This document shows, piece by piece, positions 19,672 through 28,031 of a DNA stretch of 64,000 bases (its first letter is position 1; the number at the start of each line of letters is the position of its first letter). Source of the DNA: Brevibacillus dissolubilis. Lineage in GTDB: Bacteria; Bacillota; Bacilli; Brevibacillales; Brevibacillaceae. The position numbers and the translations under genes are program-made. The stretch lies in NCBI RefSeq assembly GCF_006170445.1, contig NZ_VCNA01000011.1:62001-126000 (forward strand), given 5' to 3'. A model generated the notes under the pieces. It did not search any database, was not told where the DNA came from, and worked only from the letters and a program-made list of their open reading frames with translations.

Positions 19672-19726
19672 AATGCTCATAAAAAGAGACTTCTGAATTC
19701 ATCAGAAGTCTCTTTTTATGAGCATT
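19672..19726. repeat. 25-bp perfect inverted repeat
   Basis: Bases 19672-19696 and 19702-19726 are exact reverse complements with a loop of five bases. The arms read AATGCTCATAAAAAGAGAC onward and end in CTTCTGA. It lies in the 324-base gene-free stretch 19530-19853 between the AEC carrier and the P450. It could be a terminator of both strands, but the arms are longer than needed and there is no trailing T run beyond the stem. No transposase remnant or target duplication was seen nearby. Confidence 0.8.
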
Positions 19727-19789
19727 GGCAACGATTTGACCTTCGAAAACAGCTGATCTGACTTCACTAACAAAAATAGAAATAAGCAC

Positions 19790-19818
19790 TTGCTAACTCA
19801 CAAAAACAATAGTAAATT
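19790..19818 (+). promoter_or_regulatory. Possible promoter for P450 gene
   Basis: TTGCTA (19790-19795) and TAAATT (19813-19818) with a 17-base spacer, in an AT-rich stretch 36 bases before the ATG. Confidence 0.45.
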
Positions 19819-19853
19819 AATTACATAACAGATATAGAAAGGAATGTTTTGGA

Positions 19854-21050
19854 ATGAGTGAGGAGAGAGGAAGTAAGATACTTTTCAGGAGTATATTTCA
19901 AACAAAGGAAGAAATATGGGAAGGTCGTTTTGATTATTTCAAAAAGATGCGAGCTGAATCACCTGTTCGATATGACGAAAATGGACAACTGTGGGATATC
20001 TTTTTATACGAGGACATCGTTGATATTTTAAAGAATCCAAAAGTATTCTCGTCCGAAAGAAAAAACAAAAACATTCCGACTACTCAAAGTATTATTGCAC
20101 TCGACCCACCAAGACATAGCCAAATGCGTTCATTGGTTAATCAAGCTTTCACCCCTCGAACAATCCAATCATGGGCTCCCCGCATACAATACCATATTGA
20201 TCAACTACTTGACAAAGTAAAAGATGAAAATGAATTCGATATCGTCAATACAATCGCCTTTCCATTACCCCTTACCATTATTGGAACGATCATCGGCGTA
20301 CCTAACAGTGACATGGACAAGTTCAGAGAATGGACCATCTCAGTCATTACGGGGCCTGCCAATAACTCTAAAGAAGCTATTGAAGAAAGTACAAAAAGGG
20401 TGTATGAAGGCTTTAAAAATCTTGCTGATTACTTTCTTCAAATCATTGAGCAAAAGCGAAAAGATCCCCAAGACGACATCATTTCTGTGCTGATCGGGGT
20501 GGAACAAGACGGTGTTAAATTAACCGATAAAGAGCTGGTTGGCTTCTCTATTAATCTGCTCATTGCAGGACACGAGACGACAACGAATCTCATTACCAAC
20601 GCGATGTATTGTTTCTTAGAGCATCCGTCAGTATTTAATGAAATAAAACAAGACCCTGCTTTACTATCAAAAGCAATTGAAGAAGTACTGCGTTATCGCT
20701 CCCCGGTTCATGCTATGCCTCGAATTGTAAAAGAAGATATCGAAATACGCGGCCAGCAATTGAAAGCCGGGGACGAAGTAGTTTTATGGATTGGTTCAGC
20801 AAACCGAGATGAAAACCAATTCGACCGGGCTGATCAATTTGATTTGCACCGCACTTCCAATCAACATATTGCATTTGGTAGTGGTATTCATTTTTGTCTA
20901 GGGGCGCCTTTATCTCGTCTTGAAGCAACTCTTGCATTAACTGAAATCGTAAAAAGATTTCCAAATATGAAATTAAAAGATGTTGAGCTTGAACCCCTTC
21001 GAAGCCCGTTAATGTATGGGTTAAAAAGTTTGTATGTTACCAAAGAGTAA
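19854..21050 (+). CDS. Cytochrome P450
   Basis: Soluble haem-thiolate monooxygenase of 398 residues, the usual length of bacterial class I P450s. Motifs are complete: I-helix oxygen-activation AGHETTTN (about 240), ExxR in EEVLRYRSP (about 280), and the haem-binding loop FGSGIHFCLGAPLSR with the axial Cys near residue 348. It resembles the CYP107/CYP109 group of Bacillales. No ferredoxin or reductase gene is adjacent. The DNA is visibly more AT-rich than its neighbours and uses more A/T-ending codons, which suggests later acquisition. GAAAGGA precedes the ATG. Substrate unknown. Confidence 0.93.
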   Translation: MSEERGSKILFRSIFQTKEEIWEGRFDYFKKMRAESPVRYDENGQLWDIFLYEDIVDILKNPKVFSSERKNKNIPTTQSIIALDPPRHSQMRSLVNQAFTPRTIQSWAPRIQYHIDQLLDKVKDENEFDIVNTIAFPLPLTIIGTIIGVPNSDMDKFREWTISVITGPANNSKEAIEESTKRVYEGFKNLADYFLQIIEQKRKDPQDDIISVLIGVEQDGVKLTDKELVGFSINLLIAGHETTTNLITNAMYCFLEHPSVFNEIKQDPALLSKAIEEVLRYRSPVHAMPRIVKEDIEIRGQQLKAGDEVVLWIGSANRDENQFDRADQFDLHRTSNQHIAFGSGIHFCLGAPLSRLEATLALTEIVKRFPNMKLKDVELEPLRSPLMYGLKSLYVTKE

Positions 21051-21128
21051 AGCGTTACCCAGATTGTTACATACCCGTATGTTATAGCAGTGATAAAAAA
21101 GCTGGAACTGTAATTCCATGAAAATAAG

Positions 21129-21170
21129 CCTCACAATTTGGTTTACACCAAGTTGTGAGGTGCTTTTTTT
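21129..21170 (+). terminator. Terminator after P450 gene
   Basis: CCTCACAATTTGGT pairs with ACCAAGTTGTGAGG (one G-U pair) across a four-base loop and is followed by TGCTTTTTTT. Confidence 0.9.
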
Positions 21171-21272
21171 AAAAATTTTATCGCTCTCAAATTGTTACTT
21201 CGAGTGACGAAGCCGTAGAGTTTTGTTGAAATGGATTTAACATAAGATAATCTTTTTAAGGAGGTATTTGAG

Positions 21273-21635
21273 ATTAATCCACTTAATTTATCTTTACGAT
21301 TTTTGTTGGAGCTTGTTGCACTATTTTCCATCGGAACATTCGCTTGGACTCATTTCAACGGATTTGCAAGATACGCTTTGGTCTTGATTTTACCTGCTTT
21401 TGTCATGATTATTTGGAGTGTGTTTGCTGTACCTGGCGACCCAAGCAGAGGCAGCGACGGAGTTGTGGCAGTAAGCGGGATGACAAGATTGATTCTAGAA
21501 TTCTTCGTTTTTGGTGCGGGATTTATTGCGCTTTACTATAGCAGCTCTAGGATCTATAGCCTTACATTCCTGTTGCTTATCGTACTGCATTACGTAGCTT
21601 CATTAGATCGGATAAAATGGTTGTTAGAGCGATGA
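21273..21635 (+). CDS. YrdB-like (DUF2568) membrane protein, AUU start
   Basis: Small membrane protein of 120 residues with about four helices. The sequence (LNLSLRFLLELVALFSIG at the start, and FAVPGDPSRGS in the middle) matches the YrdB/DUF2568 family, which has no assigned function. No ATG, GTG or TTG gives the conserved N-terminus with a ribosome binding site. A perfect AAGGAGG (21258-21264) is followed after eight bases by ATT (21273), and translation from there reads INPLNLSLRFLLELV, just as expected for the family. I therefore place the start at this AUU codon. The alternative is TTG at 21303, which has no ribosome binding site and would cut the first helix. Confidence 0.7.
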   Translation: MNPLNLSLRFLLELVALFSIGTFAWTHFNGFARYALVLILPAFVMIIWSVFAVPGDPSRGSDGVVAVSGMTRLILEFFVFGAGFIALYYSSSRIYSLTFLLLIVLHYVASLDRIKWLLER

Positions 21636-21684
21636 TTCATGATTCTTCACCCAATCTTACAACGTTAATGAGATGAAAACACAA

Positions 21685-21757
21685 ATGACCCGTAAGACGT
21701 TCACTTTTTCAAGTGTCCATCTTGCGGGTCATCGTTCATAAAGGGCAACTTGCCCTT
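21685..21757. other. Hairpin-rich intergenic segment, likely bidirectional terminator
   Basis: ATGACCCG (21685-21692) pairs with CGGGTCAT (21725-21732) with a partly paired interior. It is followed by a compact hairpin AAGGGCAAcTTGCCCTT (21741-21757) and a T run. The segment lies between the convergent yrdB-like and sco genes. Confidence 0.55.
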
Positions 21758-21804
21758 TTTCTCTTTGCCTTGAACTTGCGGCAATCCACATTAGCAGTGG
21801 TCTG

Positions 21805-22425
21805 CTATTCTTTTGCCAGTGCCTTCATATCTGCCAAAATCTCTTCTGTATCCATATCCCCGGCCATGCCGTACATCTTGCGCAGGTTCTGGTTTTTGTC
21901 CACGAGGAACGTCTTCATCGTATGGATATACAGGCCGTTCTCCTGCTTGAGCGCGCCGACGCCGAATCGGGCCAGTGCTTCTTTAATCTGATCAGGAGTG
22001 CCGGTCAGGTACTGCCAGCCGCTGAAATCAGCGTTGAACTTGGCTGCGTACTCCTTCAGCGCTTCCGGCGTATCATTTTCCGGGTCAAAGGAGATCGTCA
22101 CCAGCTCCACATCGGTACCGAACAAGCCTTCGTTTTTGAGCTCATCTTGGATCTCAGACATGATCTGGGTGGTAGGCGGGCACACATCCGGACATCTGGT
22201 GAAGATGAACGAGACTAAGCGCACCTTGCCGTTATGCTGTGAGAATTGATACGGCTGTCCTGTCACTTCCTGCATGTCAAAATCATCGATGGCTTTGATC
22301 ACCGGGATATCGGGCTGTCCCCACCACTTACCGTAGCCAAAGGCGGTTCCCGCGACGATGATCAGCACGAGGACGGACATGATCACCCAGTACATTTTTG
22401 ATACTTGCGGTTGTTTCTGCTCCAT
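21805..22425 (-). CDS. SCO1/SenC-family copper chaperone
   Basis: Membrane-anchored thioredoxin-fold protein of 206 residues that helps assemble the CuA centre of cytochrome c oxidase or acts as a thiol-disulfide reductase. It has one N-terminal membrane helix (about 10-32) and the extracellular Sco domain with the copper-binding Cys pair in TRCPDVCPP and the conserved His in LYIHTMKTFLVD. B. subtilis YpmQ (BsSco) is the nearest named relative. It is third in a likely operon with a rhodanese and a YtkA/FixH-like lipoprotein, 18 bases after the latter. Confidence 0.93.
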   Translation of the reverse strand: MEQKQPQVSKMYWVIMSVLVLIIVAGTAFGYGKWWGQPDIPVIKAIDDFDMQEVTGQPYQFSQHNGKVRLVSFIFTRCPDVCPPTTQIMSEIQDELKNEGLFGTDVELVTISFDPENDTPEALKEYAAKFNADFSGWQYLTGTPDQIKEALARFGVGALKQENGLYIHTMKTFLVDKNQNLRKMYGMAGDMDTEEILADMKALAKE

Positions 22426-22443
22426 GATCTATTTCTCCCCTTC

Positions 22444-22860
22444 TTACTCTTTCAGGTTGTACGTGTAGGTATAGGTCTGGCTGTTGCCTTGCTCATCCTG
22501 CCACTCCAGAGTGATCTGCCAGTCGCCCTCCATCATGAGGTGCGGCCCCTCGCCCGTCCACGTTCCGTCCGGTTGCGGAGTCAATTCCAGATCGCTTTTA
22601 CCGTGATCCATATTCGGCATGGCAAAATGCAGGATGGCTTTTCCCGTCGTCAGCTTCTGATTAGACTTGTCCGTGACCACAGCGGAATATGTATTGATAC
22701 CCACAATTCCCGGGGAAATAGTCAGCACGCCCTGGGTGTCCCCGCTCTTCGCTTCAAAGCGCGGCGGTGTCTTCTCCTGCCCCTCCTCTGTCTGGGTGCA
22801 TCCGGCAAGCATCAGCATGACAACACTTGCACACAAGAGCAACCATCTAAGCCTGTTCAT
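22444..22860 (-). CDS. YtkA/FixH-like lipoprotein
   Basis: Lipoprotein of 138 residues with the lipobox LMLAGC near residue 19. The mature domain (from about 35) has the immunoglobulin-like pattern of YtkA/FixH proteins: 'ILHFAMPNMDHGKSDLELTPQPDGTWTGEGPHLMMEGDWQITLEW' (seen here in part), with a Met/His-rich AMPNMDHGK loop that could bind copper. The frame is open to 22923, but ATG 22860 follows GGGGGAGA and gives the signal peptide. Its place between a rhodanese and Sco suggests a role in copper delivery to a terminal oxidase. Confidence 0.82.
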   Translation of the reverse strand: MNRLRWLLLCASVVMLMLAGCTQTEEGQEKTPPRFEAKSGDTQGVLTISPGIVGINTYSAVVTDKSNQKLTTGKAILHFAMPNMDHGKSDLELTPQPDGTWTGEGPHLMMEGDWQITLEWQDEQGNSQTYTYTYNLKE

Positions 22861-22923
22861 ACTCGTCTCCCCCGTTTCTATAGAAAAAGCACCGAACTGG
22901 GTAAGCCCGATGCCACCAACCAT

Positions 22924-23235
22924 TTATCGTGCGACGTTACCAGTCCATGCGAGCATGCCGCCCACCATGTTGGCCGCTTTGATTCCGTGATGAGCCAAGA
23001 ATTCAGCCGCATTGTGACTGCGCATACCGCTGCGGCAGACCATGATGATTTCCTTGGATGTATCAAACTTATCGAGGTTCTCAGGTACTGTACCGAGTGG
23101 GATCAGTTCCGCTTCTGCGATATGACCTTGCTCCCATTCGTGTGGTTCACGCACATCTATGATTTGAACATTTTCCCCTTTTGTGATTTTCTCTTCTACT
23201 TCTTGAGGAGTAATTTCTTTTACTGCTTGATCCAT
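22924..23235 (-). CDS. Rhodanese-like sulfurtransferase
   Basis: A single-domain rhodanese of 103 residues, cytoplasmic. Motifs are IIDVREPHEWEQGHI near the N-terminus and the active-site loop VCRSGMRS with the catalytic Cys near residue 67. Such proteins move sulfane sulfur, for example to cyanide or thiols. ATG 23235 is nine bases from AAAGG; the longer frame start at 23244 (TTG) would overlap the ribosome binding site. It is the first gene of the minus-strand group rhodanese-FixH-like-Sco. Confidence 0.9.
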   Translation of the reverse strand: MDQAVKEITPQEVEEKITKGENVQIIDVREPHEWEQGHIAEAELIPLGTVPENLDKFDTSKEIIMVCRSGMRSHNAAEFLAHHGIKAANMVGGMLAWTGNVAR

Positions 23236-23305
23236 GCGCCCCAACCTTTCGTCCTTCGTCTTTTACATCTTCCATCATACCACAAGTATGGAAAAGGGAA
23301 AAATA

Positions 23306-23341
23306 AGCAAGCACCCCGCAGGCTGGGCGATAGTGCTTGCT
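23306..23341 (-). terminator. Terminator of cydAB
   Basis: AGCAAGCAC and GTGCTTGCT form a nine-base stem. On the minus strand it runs into TATTTTTCCCTTTTC, 11 bases downstream of cydB. Confidence 0.75.
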
Positions 23342-23352
23342 ACCTGCGCCCT

Positions 23353-24375
23353 TTATTTCTTAGTCGGGACTCCCTGCACATATTTGGTGTCGAACAGGAA
23401 CAGACGCATCAGAAGAATCAGCGATGGAACCAGCAACAATAGTCCCGCGATAAAGGCAATCACCAAAGCCACACCCATCTGCGGGCTGGTCACACTGTTC
23501 TCGATGGTGATATAGGGATAGAGCAAATACGGCAAGTGGGATTTGCCATATCCAAAGAAGGCAAAGGCGAACTGCAGCATCACGAACACGAACCCGACAC
23601 CGTAGTTGCGCTGCTTGAACAGCACAGCCAACGCGATCAGGAAGCACCCGAATGACGCGAGGAACATCCAACTGTTATTCAGCATGTTCTCAAAGTGATA
23701 CGGATTATGTGTACGGATCGAAAGAAATACCATGAAGCTGGCAAAAATCGTCGGCAGACTCCACATGATCGCGTACGAGCGGAGCAGCTTGGTCGCCTGT
23801 ACGTCCCTTGCTTTGTCCGCATAATACGTGAGGAAGCTCGCACTGATGAACAAGACGCTCACAATCGCGAGGAACACCACCGCCCATGAGTACGGACTGG
23901 TCAAAAGCTTATCGAGCATCAGGTTGACATTCTCGCCTTTTTGCTCGATATAGCCGCCCTCTGAGATCGTCAGAACCGTCGCAAGCGATGCGGGAATGAA
24001 CAGTCCTGTCACCCCGTAGATGAACTGATACAGTAGACTGTCCCGCGCTCCATAGTGGGCAAACGCGTAGAAGGAGCCGCGAAGAGACAACAGCACCAGC
24101 GCAATACTACCCGGCACCAACAGCGCCGTTCCATAATAGTAAGCCGTATTCGGGAAGAATCCGACCAAGCCTACTACGAAGAAGATCAGGAAGACGTTGG
24201 TCACTTCCCACACCGGCGACAGATAACGCTCAATGATCCCGTTGACGATGTGGTCTTCTTTTTTGATCCGACAATAAAAGGAGAAGAATCCCGCGCCGAA
24301 GTCAATCGAGGCAACGATGATATAGCCGTACAGAAAGATCCAAAGTACTGTAATACCCAACAGTTCCAATGTCAT
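23353..24375 (-). CDS. cydB: Cytochrome bd-type ubiquinol oxidase subunit II
   Basis: Membrane subunit of 340 residues with about nine helices. It pairs with CydA in the quinol oxidase that reduces oxygen to water without pumping protons. The start MTLELLGITVLWIFLYGYI with the conserved DFGAG and the segment ERYLSPVWEVTNVFLIFFVVG are typical CydB features. In B. subtilis the similar YthB belongs to the bb'-type oxidase. It lies 19 bases after cydA in the same operon. Confidence 0.95.
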   Translation of the reverse strand: MTLELLGITVLWIFLYGYIIVASIDFGAGFFSFYCRIKKEDHIVNGIIERYLSPVWEVTNVFLIFFVVGLVGFFPNTAYYYGTALLVPGSIALVLLSLRGSFYAFAHYGARDSLLYQFIYGVTGLFIPASLATVLTISEGGYIEQKGENVNLMLDKLLTSPYSWAVVFLAIVSVLFISASFLTYYADKARDVQATKLLRSYAIMWSLPTIFASFMVFLSIRTHNPYHFENMLNNSWMFLASFGCFLIALAVLFKQRNYGVGFVFVMLQFAFAFFGYGKSHLPYLLYPYITIENSVTSPQMGVALVIAFIAGLLLLVPSLILLMRLFLFDTKYVQGVPTKK

Positions 24376-24394
24376 GGCGTGTGACCTCCTCTCG

Positions 24395-25729
24395 CTATTT
24401 CTCCACAGGGATGGCAGGCAGCTCGGCTTCGGCCGGTTTGTTCTTAAACATACGGGTCAGGACAAAAGAGGAGACGATTCCAAGGAACAGGTACAGCGCA
24501 CTGAACAGAATCAGCATCTCCCCTACATTATCCGCCGTAGTCGCAGCATGTGCCGTCTTCATATAGCCCACCAGAATCCACGGCTGACGCCCGATCTCCG
24601 AGAAAATCCAACCCAGCTCAATCGCCAGCATCGCCAGTGGAGCCGCGATCACAATCCCGCGAAGCAGCAGCCGTGGTGCGCCCTGCTCCCGACGGATGCG
24701 GGTGAACAGCCAGTACAGCACCGGAATGGCCGCCATGTACATCCCAATCGCCGCCATCCCGTCAAACAGATAGTGGATAAACAGCGGTGGCCAGTATTCT
24801 TTCGGAATATCATTGAGACCGATTACTTCATAATCAGGTGAGCCACCCGCCAGGATGCTCAGCACATACGGAATCTCGATGGCGTGCTTGACCTCCTGCG
24901 TCTCTTTGTCCAACACACCGCCGAAGACCAGCTCTGCCTGTGGCTTCGTCTCAAAATGCCATTCCGCCGCTGCCAGCTTGGCTGGTTGGTACTCCGCGAG
25001 ATATTTCCCCGCGATATCGCCCCAGACCGCCGTACCGATCGAGAACAGAAAGGCAAGCGTCAAGGTGAGGTTGAGTGCTTTGCGGTAGTACGAGTGCTTC
25101 TTGCCTGTTAACAGTTGAAAAGCCGCAATCGCCGCCAGCACGTACGCACTGGTCGCATATGATGAGAGAATCATATGCCCTGCCTTGGACGGGGTAGCTG
25201 GGTTGAACATCGCTACCAGCGGCTGAATATCCACAATCGCGCCATTCACCAGGTTAAAGCCTTGTGGTGCGTTCATGAAGGCATTGACTGTCATAATGAA
25301 GAAAGCCGATGCGGTCGATCCGAGAATCACCGGAATACTGAATGCCCAGTGAATATACGGATTTTTGAACCGATTCCACGTATACAGATAAATCCCGAGG
25401 AAAATCGCCTCGAAGAAAAAGGCAAAGGTCTCCAGAAAGAGCGGCAAAGCAATCGCTTCCCCAGCTATTTTCATAAAGGTGGGCCAAAGCAGGCTGAGCT
25501 GCAGACCAATACAGGTTCCTGTCACCACTCCGACGGCGACCGTGACGGTGAAGCCTTTACTCCAACGGCGGGCCATCAGCGTGTAAGCGGGGTCTTTTTT
25601 GCGGATTCCCAGCCACTCCGCGACGGATATCATCACGGGAATGCCTACGCCCAGTGCAGCAAAAATGATGTGAAACCCGAGTGTCAGTGAAGTCAGAATG
25701 CGGGCAAGCATGGTATTATCCAGTTCCAT
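24395..25729 (-). CDS. cydA: Cytochrome bd-type ubiquinol oxidase subunit I
   Basis: Haem-bearing subunit of 444 residues. The N-terminal quarter shows LARILTSLTLGFHIIFAALGVGIP with the haem-ligand His, GVVTGTCIGLQLSLLWP and 'ETFAFFFEAIFLGIYLY', and later the conserved 'GSTASAFFIMTVNAFMNAPQGF' part. The length is that of CydA proteins with a short Q-loop, as in B. subtilis YthA, so this may be a bb' oxidase. A Rex-type site lies 29-46 bases upstream of the start, which predicts derepression at high NADH (low oxygen). No cydCD assembly genes are in view. Confidence 0.95.
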   Translation of the reverse strand: MELDNTMLARILTSLTLGFHIIFAALGVGIPVMISVAEWLGIRKKDPAYTLMARRWSKGFTVTVAVGVVTGTCIGLQLSLLWPTFMKIAGEAIALPLFLETFAFFFEAIFLGIYLYTWNRFKNPYIHWAFSIPVILGSTASAFFIMTVNAFMNAPQGFNLVNGAIVDIQPLVAMFNPATPSKAGHMILSSYATSAYVLAAIAAFQLLTGKKHSYYRKALNLTLTLAFLFSIGTAVWGDIAGKYLAEYQPAKLAAAEWHFETKPQAELVFGGVLDKETQEVKHAIEIPYVLSILAGGSPDYEVIGLNDIPKEYWPPLFIHYLFDGMAAIGMYMAAIPVLYWLFTRIRREQGAPRLLLRGIVIAAPLAMLAIELGWIFSEIGRQPWILVGYMKTAHAATTADNVGEMLILFSALYLFLGIVSSFVLTRMFKNKPAEAELPAIPVEK

Positions 25730-25757
25730 GAATCTCCCCTCCTGTTTACCATTCTAT

Positions 25758-25775
25758 ATGTGAAGTTTATCACAA
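25758..25775 (-). promoter_or_regulatory. Rex-type operator upstream of cydAB
   Basis: On the minus strand the 18 bases read TTGTGATAAACTTCACAT, differing by one base from the Rex consensus TTGTGA-N6-TCACAA. Rex represses cyd-type genes in Gram-positive bacteria until the NADH/NAD+ ratio rises. Confidence 0.8.
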
Positions 25776-25914
25776 CATGAATCGTTTTTTTGTGCTATGG
25801 CGGGGAGTTATGTGAACAGTCAGGGGCGAAACGGTGGCAGATTTGTCACAACAGAAAAAAGCCCCCATCTTCTGATGAGGACTTTATCGAAACAGATATT
25901 ATCTTTCCAATTTT

Positions 25915-26262
25915 CTACACGCGGCCCAAGTGGGTATCTTTAAAACCAGTTGGATATTTCAGACCGTATCCGACCAGACGATCCATGCCGATATGTGCAG
26001 CCCAGATTAACCCGATGCTCAACACCAAATTATCCTGTACCAAGATTCCATAGAGCAGCAGTGGAATCACCACTACATACGTATGCCCTACGTTATAAAG
26101 CACGCTGCCAATCTGTGGATTGATCAGATATCCAAGCATGAAGATATCTGGTGCCAAGAGTAAAATGGCAAACAGCAGCCAGTCAGCACTCACCTGATTG
26201 TAGAAATACACTGACAATACCAAAACAAATAGACCTTCCAGATGTAGAATTGCTTTGTTCAT
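25915..26262 (-). CDS. DUF4260-family membrane protein
   Basis: Small membrane protein of 115 residues with three to four helices. The C-terminal motif HIGMDRLVGYGLKYPTGF followed by KDTHLGRV is characteristic of the DUF4260 family, whose function is unknown. AAGAGGTGAAGG precedes the ATG. It lies 45 bases downstream of the last gene of the biosynthetic cluster but reads in the same direction, so read-through from the cluster is possible; its sequence does not suggest a biosynthetic role. Confidence 0.88.
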   Translation of the reverse strand: MNKAILHLEGLFVLVLSVYFYNQVSADWLLFAILLLAPDIFMLGYLINPQIGSVLYNVGHTYVVVIPLLLYGILVQDNLVLSIGLIWAAHIGMDRLVGYGLKYPTGFKDTHLGRV

Positions 26263-26307
26263 GAAACACCTTCACCTCTTACCTTAATTCAAATATGGAT
26301 AGTGGAA

Positions 26308-27498
26308 TTATCCACGAACTCCAAAAGCAATCCGCTTCATCACTTTGTATTTCAACGGGATCGCATTGAGCACCCGATAGAAACTGCGTCGTGCAAAGGC
26401 GCGAAGCGGGCCTTTGAGGGAAAGCATTCTTTCTTGTTGTCCTTGGAATCTCTGGATGAATGCCGTATCCGTCTTACGGATTTCTTGCAGCTTACGGAGA
26501 GTTTCGTCGGGAACGGTCTGATTGCCATGTTTTTGGAAATGTTCCACCAACAGCGGTGCCAATTCATATGAGTCTTGGATCGCCAAGTTCACACCTTGAC
26601 CCAGAACCGGTGAGAAGGTATGGGCTGAATCCCCGATTAATACGAAGCCGTCACGGGACCACTTTTCAGCATATGCGGAGAAGATATCGAGAAGAACAGT
26701 ATCTTCCCAGCTGGTCACATGTTTCTGTACGATTCCGTCAAAGGCTGGTTCCATCAAGCATACATCCTCATAGAAGTGTTGCAGACCACGAGCTTTGACA
26801 TCACGGAAACCGCCTTTTGGAATATTATACCCTATACGGAGTAAATTTGGATAGGTAGGAAGAATAATCAAATGTTTGTTTTCAAGCGCCTTGATTCGGA
26901 TGACAGTCCCCCAGTCATCTGGACGAGGAAGACGGAACCAGATCAAGTCACGGTCAAATGTAGAGATGTTTGCTTCCAGACCGGCCAGTTTTCTCATGAG
27001 ACTGTAGCGCCCATCCCCTGCAACGACGACAGAGGAGCGGATTTCGAAGGTTTCTGTGCCTTGTTTGACTATGACACCCACCACTTTGCCCTCTTCCTCA
27101 ATCAGCTTGCTGCAGTTGGCTCCCGACATCATGCTGAAATTCGGATAGACCGAAGCCAAATCGATCAACGCCTGCATCAAGCTCGGTTGCGGCAGGTCGA
27201 TACTCAGTGTTTTGAATCGACGGTAATCCATTTCGAAGATGCGTTTGCCTTCACCGTACATCATCATTCCTTCTATATTGATGTAACCGTCTGGACGCAG
27301 CTTTTCTAACACACCCAGTTCTTCTAAAATCTCTACCGAACCGGATGAAATCGACTCTCCACGGAATTCGCGTTGAAACGAGGTGTTGCGCTCCAGCAAG
27401 GTTACCTTAATTCCTTGTTTCGCCAACATCAGGGCCAGTGTAGACCCAGCAGGACCGGAACCGACAATACATACGTCAGTCTGAATTACGTTAGACAT
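26308..27498 (-). CDS. FAD-dependent oxidoreductase, PHBH/geranylgeranyl-reductase fold
   Basis: A 396-residue flavoprotein with the three family motifs: VCIVGSGPAGSTLALMLAKQ (dinucleotide binding, about 7-26), VVAGDGRYSLMRKL (GDG/DG motif, about 160) and FVLIGDSAHTFSPVLGQGVN (GD motif, about 285). It is of the p-hydroxybenzoate hydroxylase fold, which covers monooxygenases and also saturating reductases such as geranylgeranyl reductase. A basic C-terminal tail may touch the membrane. It is the last gene of the tetronate-type operon, 29 bases after the dehydratase gene, and so is a candidate tailoring enzyme (hydroxylation, epoxidation or alkene reduction). GAGGAGGAAAG precedes the ATG. Confidence 0.8.
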   Translation of the reverse strand: MSNVIQTDVCIVGSGPAGSTLALMLAKQGIKVTLLERNTSFQREFRGESISSGSVEILEELGVLEKLRPDGYINIEGMMMYGEGKRIFEMDYRRFKTLSIDLPQPSLMQALIDLASVYPNFSMMSGANCSKLIEEEGKVVGVIVKQGTETFEIRSSVVVAGDGRYSLMRKLAGLEANISTFDRDLIWFRLPRPDDWGTVIRIKALENKHLIILPTYPNLLRIGYNIPKGGFRDVKARGLQHFYEDVCLMEPAFDGIVQKHVTSWEDTVLLDIFSAYAEKWSRDGFVLIGDSAHTFSPVLGQGVNLAIQDSYELAPLLVEHFQKHGNQTVPDETLRKLQEIRKTDTAFIQRFQGQQERMLSLKGPLRAFARRSFYRVLNAIPLKYKVMKRIAFGVRG

Positions 27499-27527
27499 AT
27501 GACTTTCCTCCTCATGCTTTCATAAGT

Positions 27528-28007
27528 CTATGGTAAATAAAATACCAGTTCCCCTTTGGACGCTTTCTTGCCCGTGTTGAGAATGGTCAAGGTTGCTTTG
27601 GTAGTGTAGTAATTGCCCACGCGCTCCTTCATCTCAACGACGATTTTGAGGCTGTCGCCTGGTTGCACCGGATTGTAAAAACGGAAATCCTTGTTCTGCA
27701 CCAGATAGCCAATCAGCGGCTCTGCACCGTCTGACTCAGACATCGCGATGGTCAGCAGCATGCTTGCCTGCGCCGCCATTTCGATCTGTAGAACACCCGG
27801 TACGATTGGTTCACCTGGGAAGTGGCCTGTGAAATATGGCTCGTTGTACGCAAGGTTTTTGATACAGACGATTTTTTTCCCATTGACTTCCTCTACTCGG
27901 TCGATGAACAGGAATGGAGGGGCTTGCTTGAGAAGCTCGTGAGGCTTTTTGGTCAGTACAACAGAAGGAGTTGCTTTTTCTTCAGTAACAGTCGTCATCT
28001 CAGACAT
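27528..28007 (-). CDS. FabZ-like 3-hydroxyacyl-ACP dehydratase
   Basis: Hot-dog fold dehydratase of 159 residues. The sequence PPFLFIDRVEEVNGKKI, the catalytic His in YFTGHFPGEPIVPGVL and the catalytic Glu in QIEMAAQ match FabZ. It removes water from 3-hydroxyacyl-ACP to give trans-2-enoyl-ACP. Being inside the cluster and not beside housekeeping fatty-acid genes, it is probably dedicated to the acyl chain of the product. It has an N-terminal extension of about 20 residues compared with short FabZ proteins. AGAGGAACC precedes the ATG. Confidence 0.88.
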   Translation of the reverse strand: MSEMTTVTEEKATPSVVLTKKPHELLKQAPPFLFIDRVEEVNGKKIVCIKNLAYNEPYFTGHFPGEPIVPGVLQIEMAAQASMLLTIAMSESDGAEPLIGYLVQNKDFRFYNPVQPGDSLKIVVEMKERVGNYYTTKATLTILNTGKKASKGELVFYLP

Positions 28008-28031
28008 AAAAGGTTCCTCTCCCGACGTTTT

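Noticed and set aside
22405-23442. Plus-strand frame of 345 codons
   Set aside because: Covers three minus-strand genes (Sco start, FixH-like, rhodanese) with clear motifs; the product resembles nothing.
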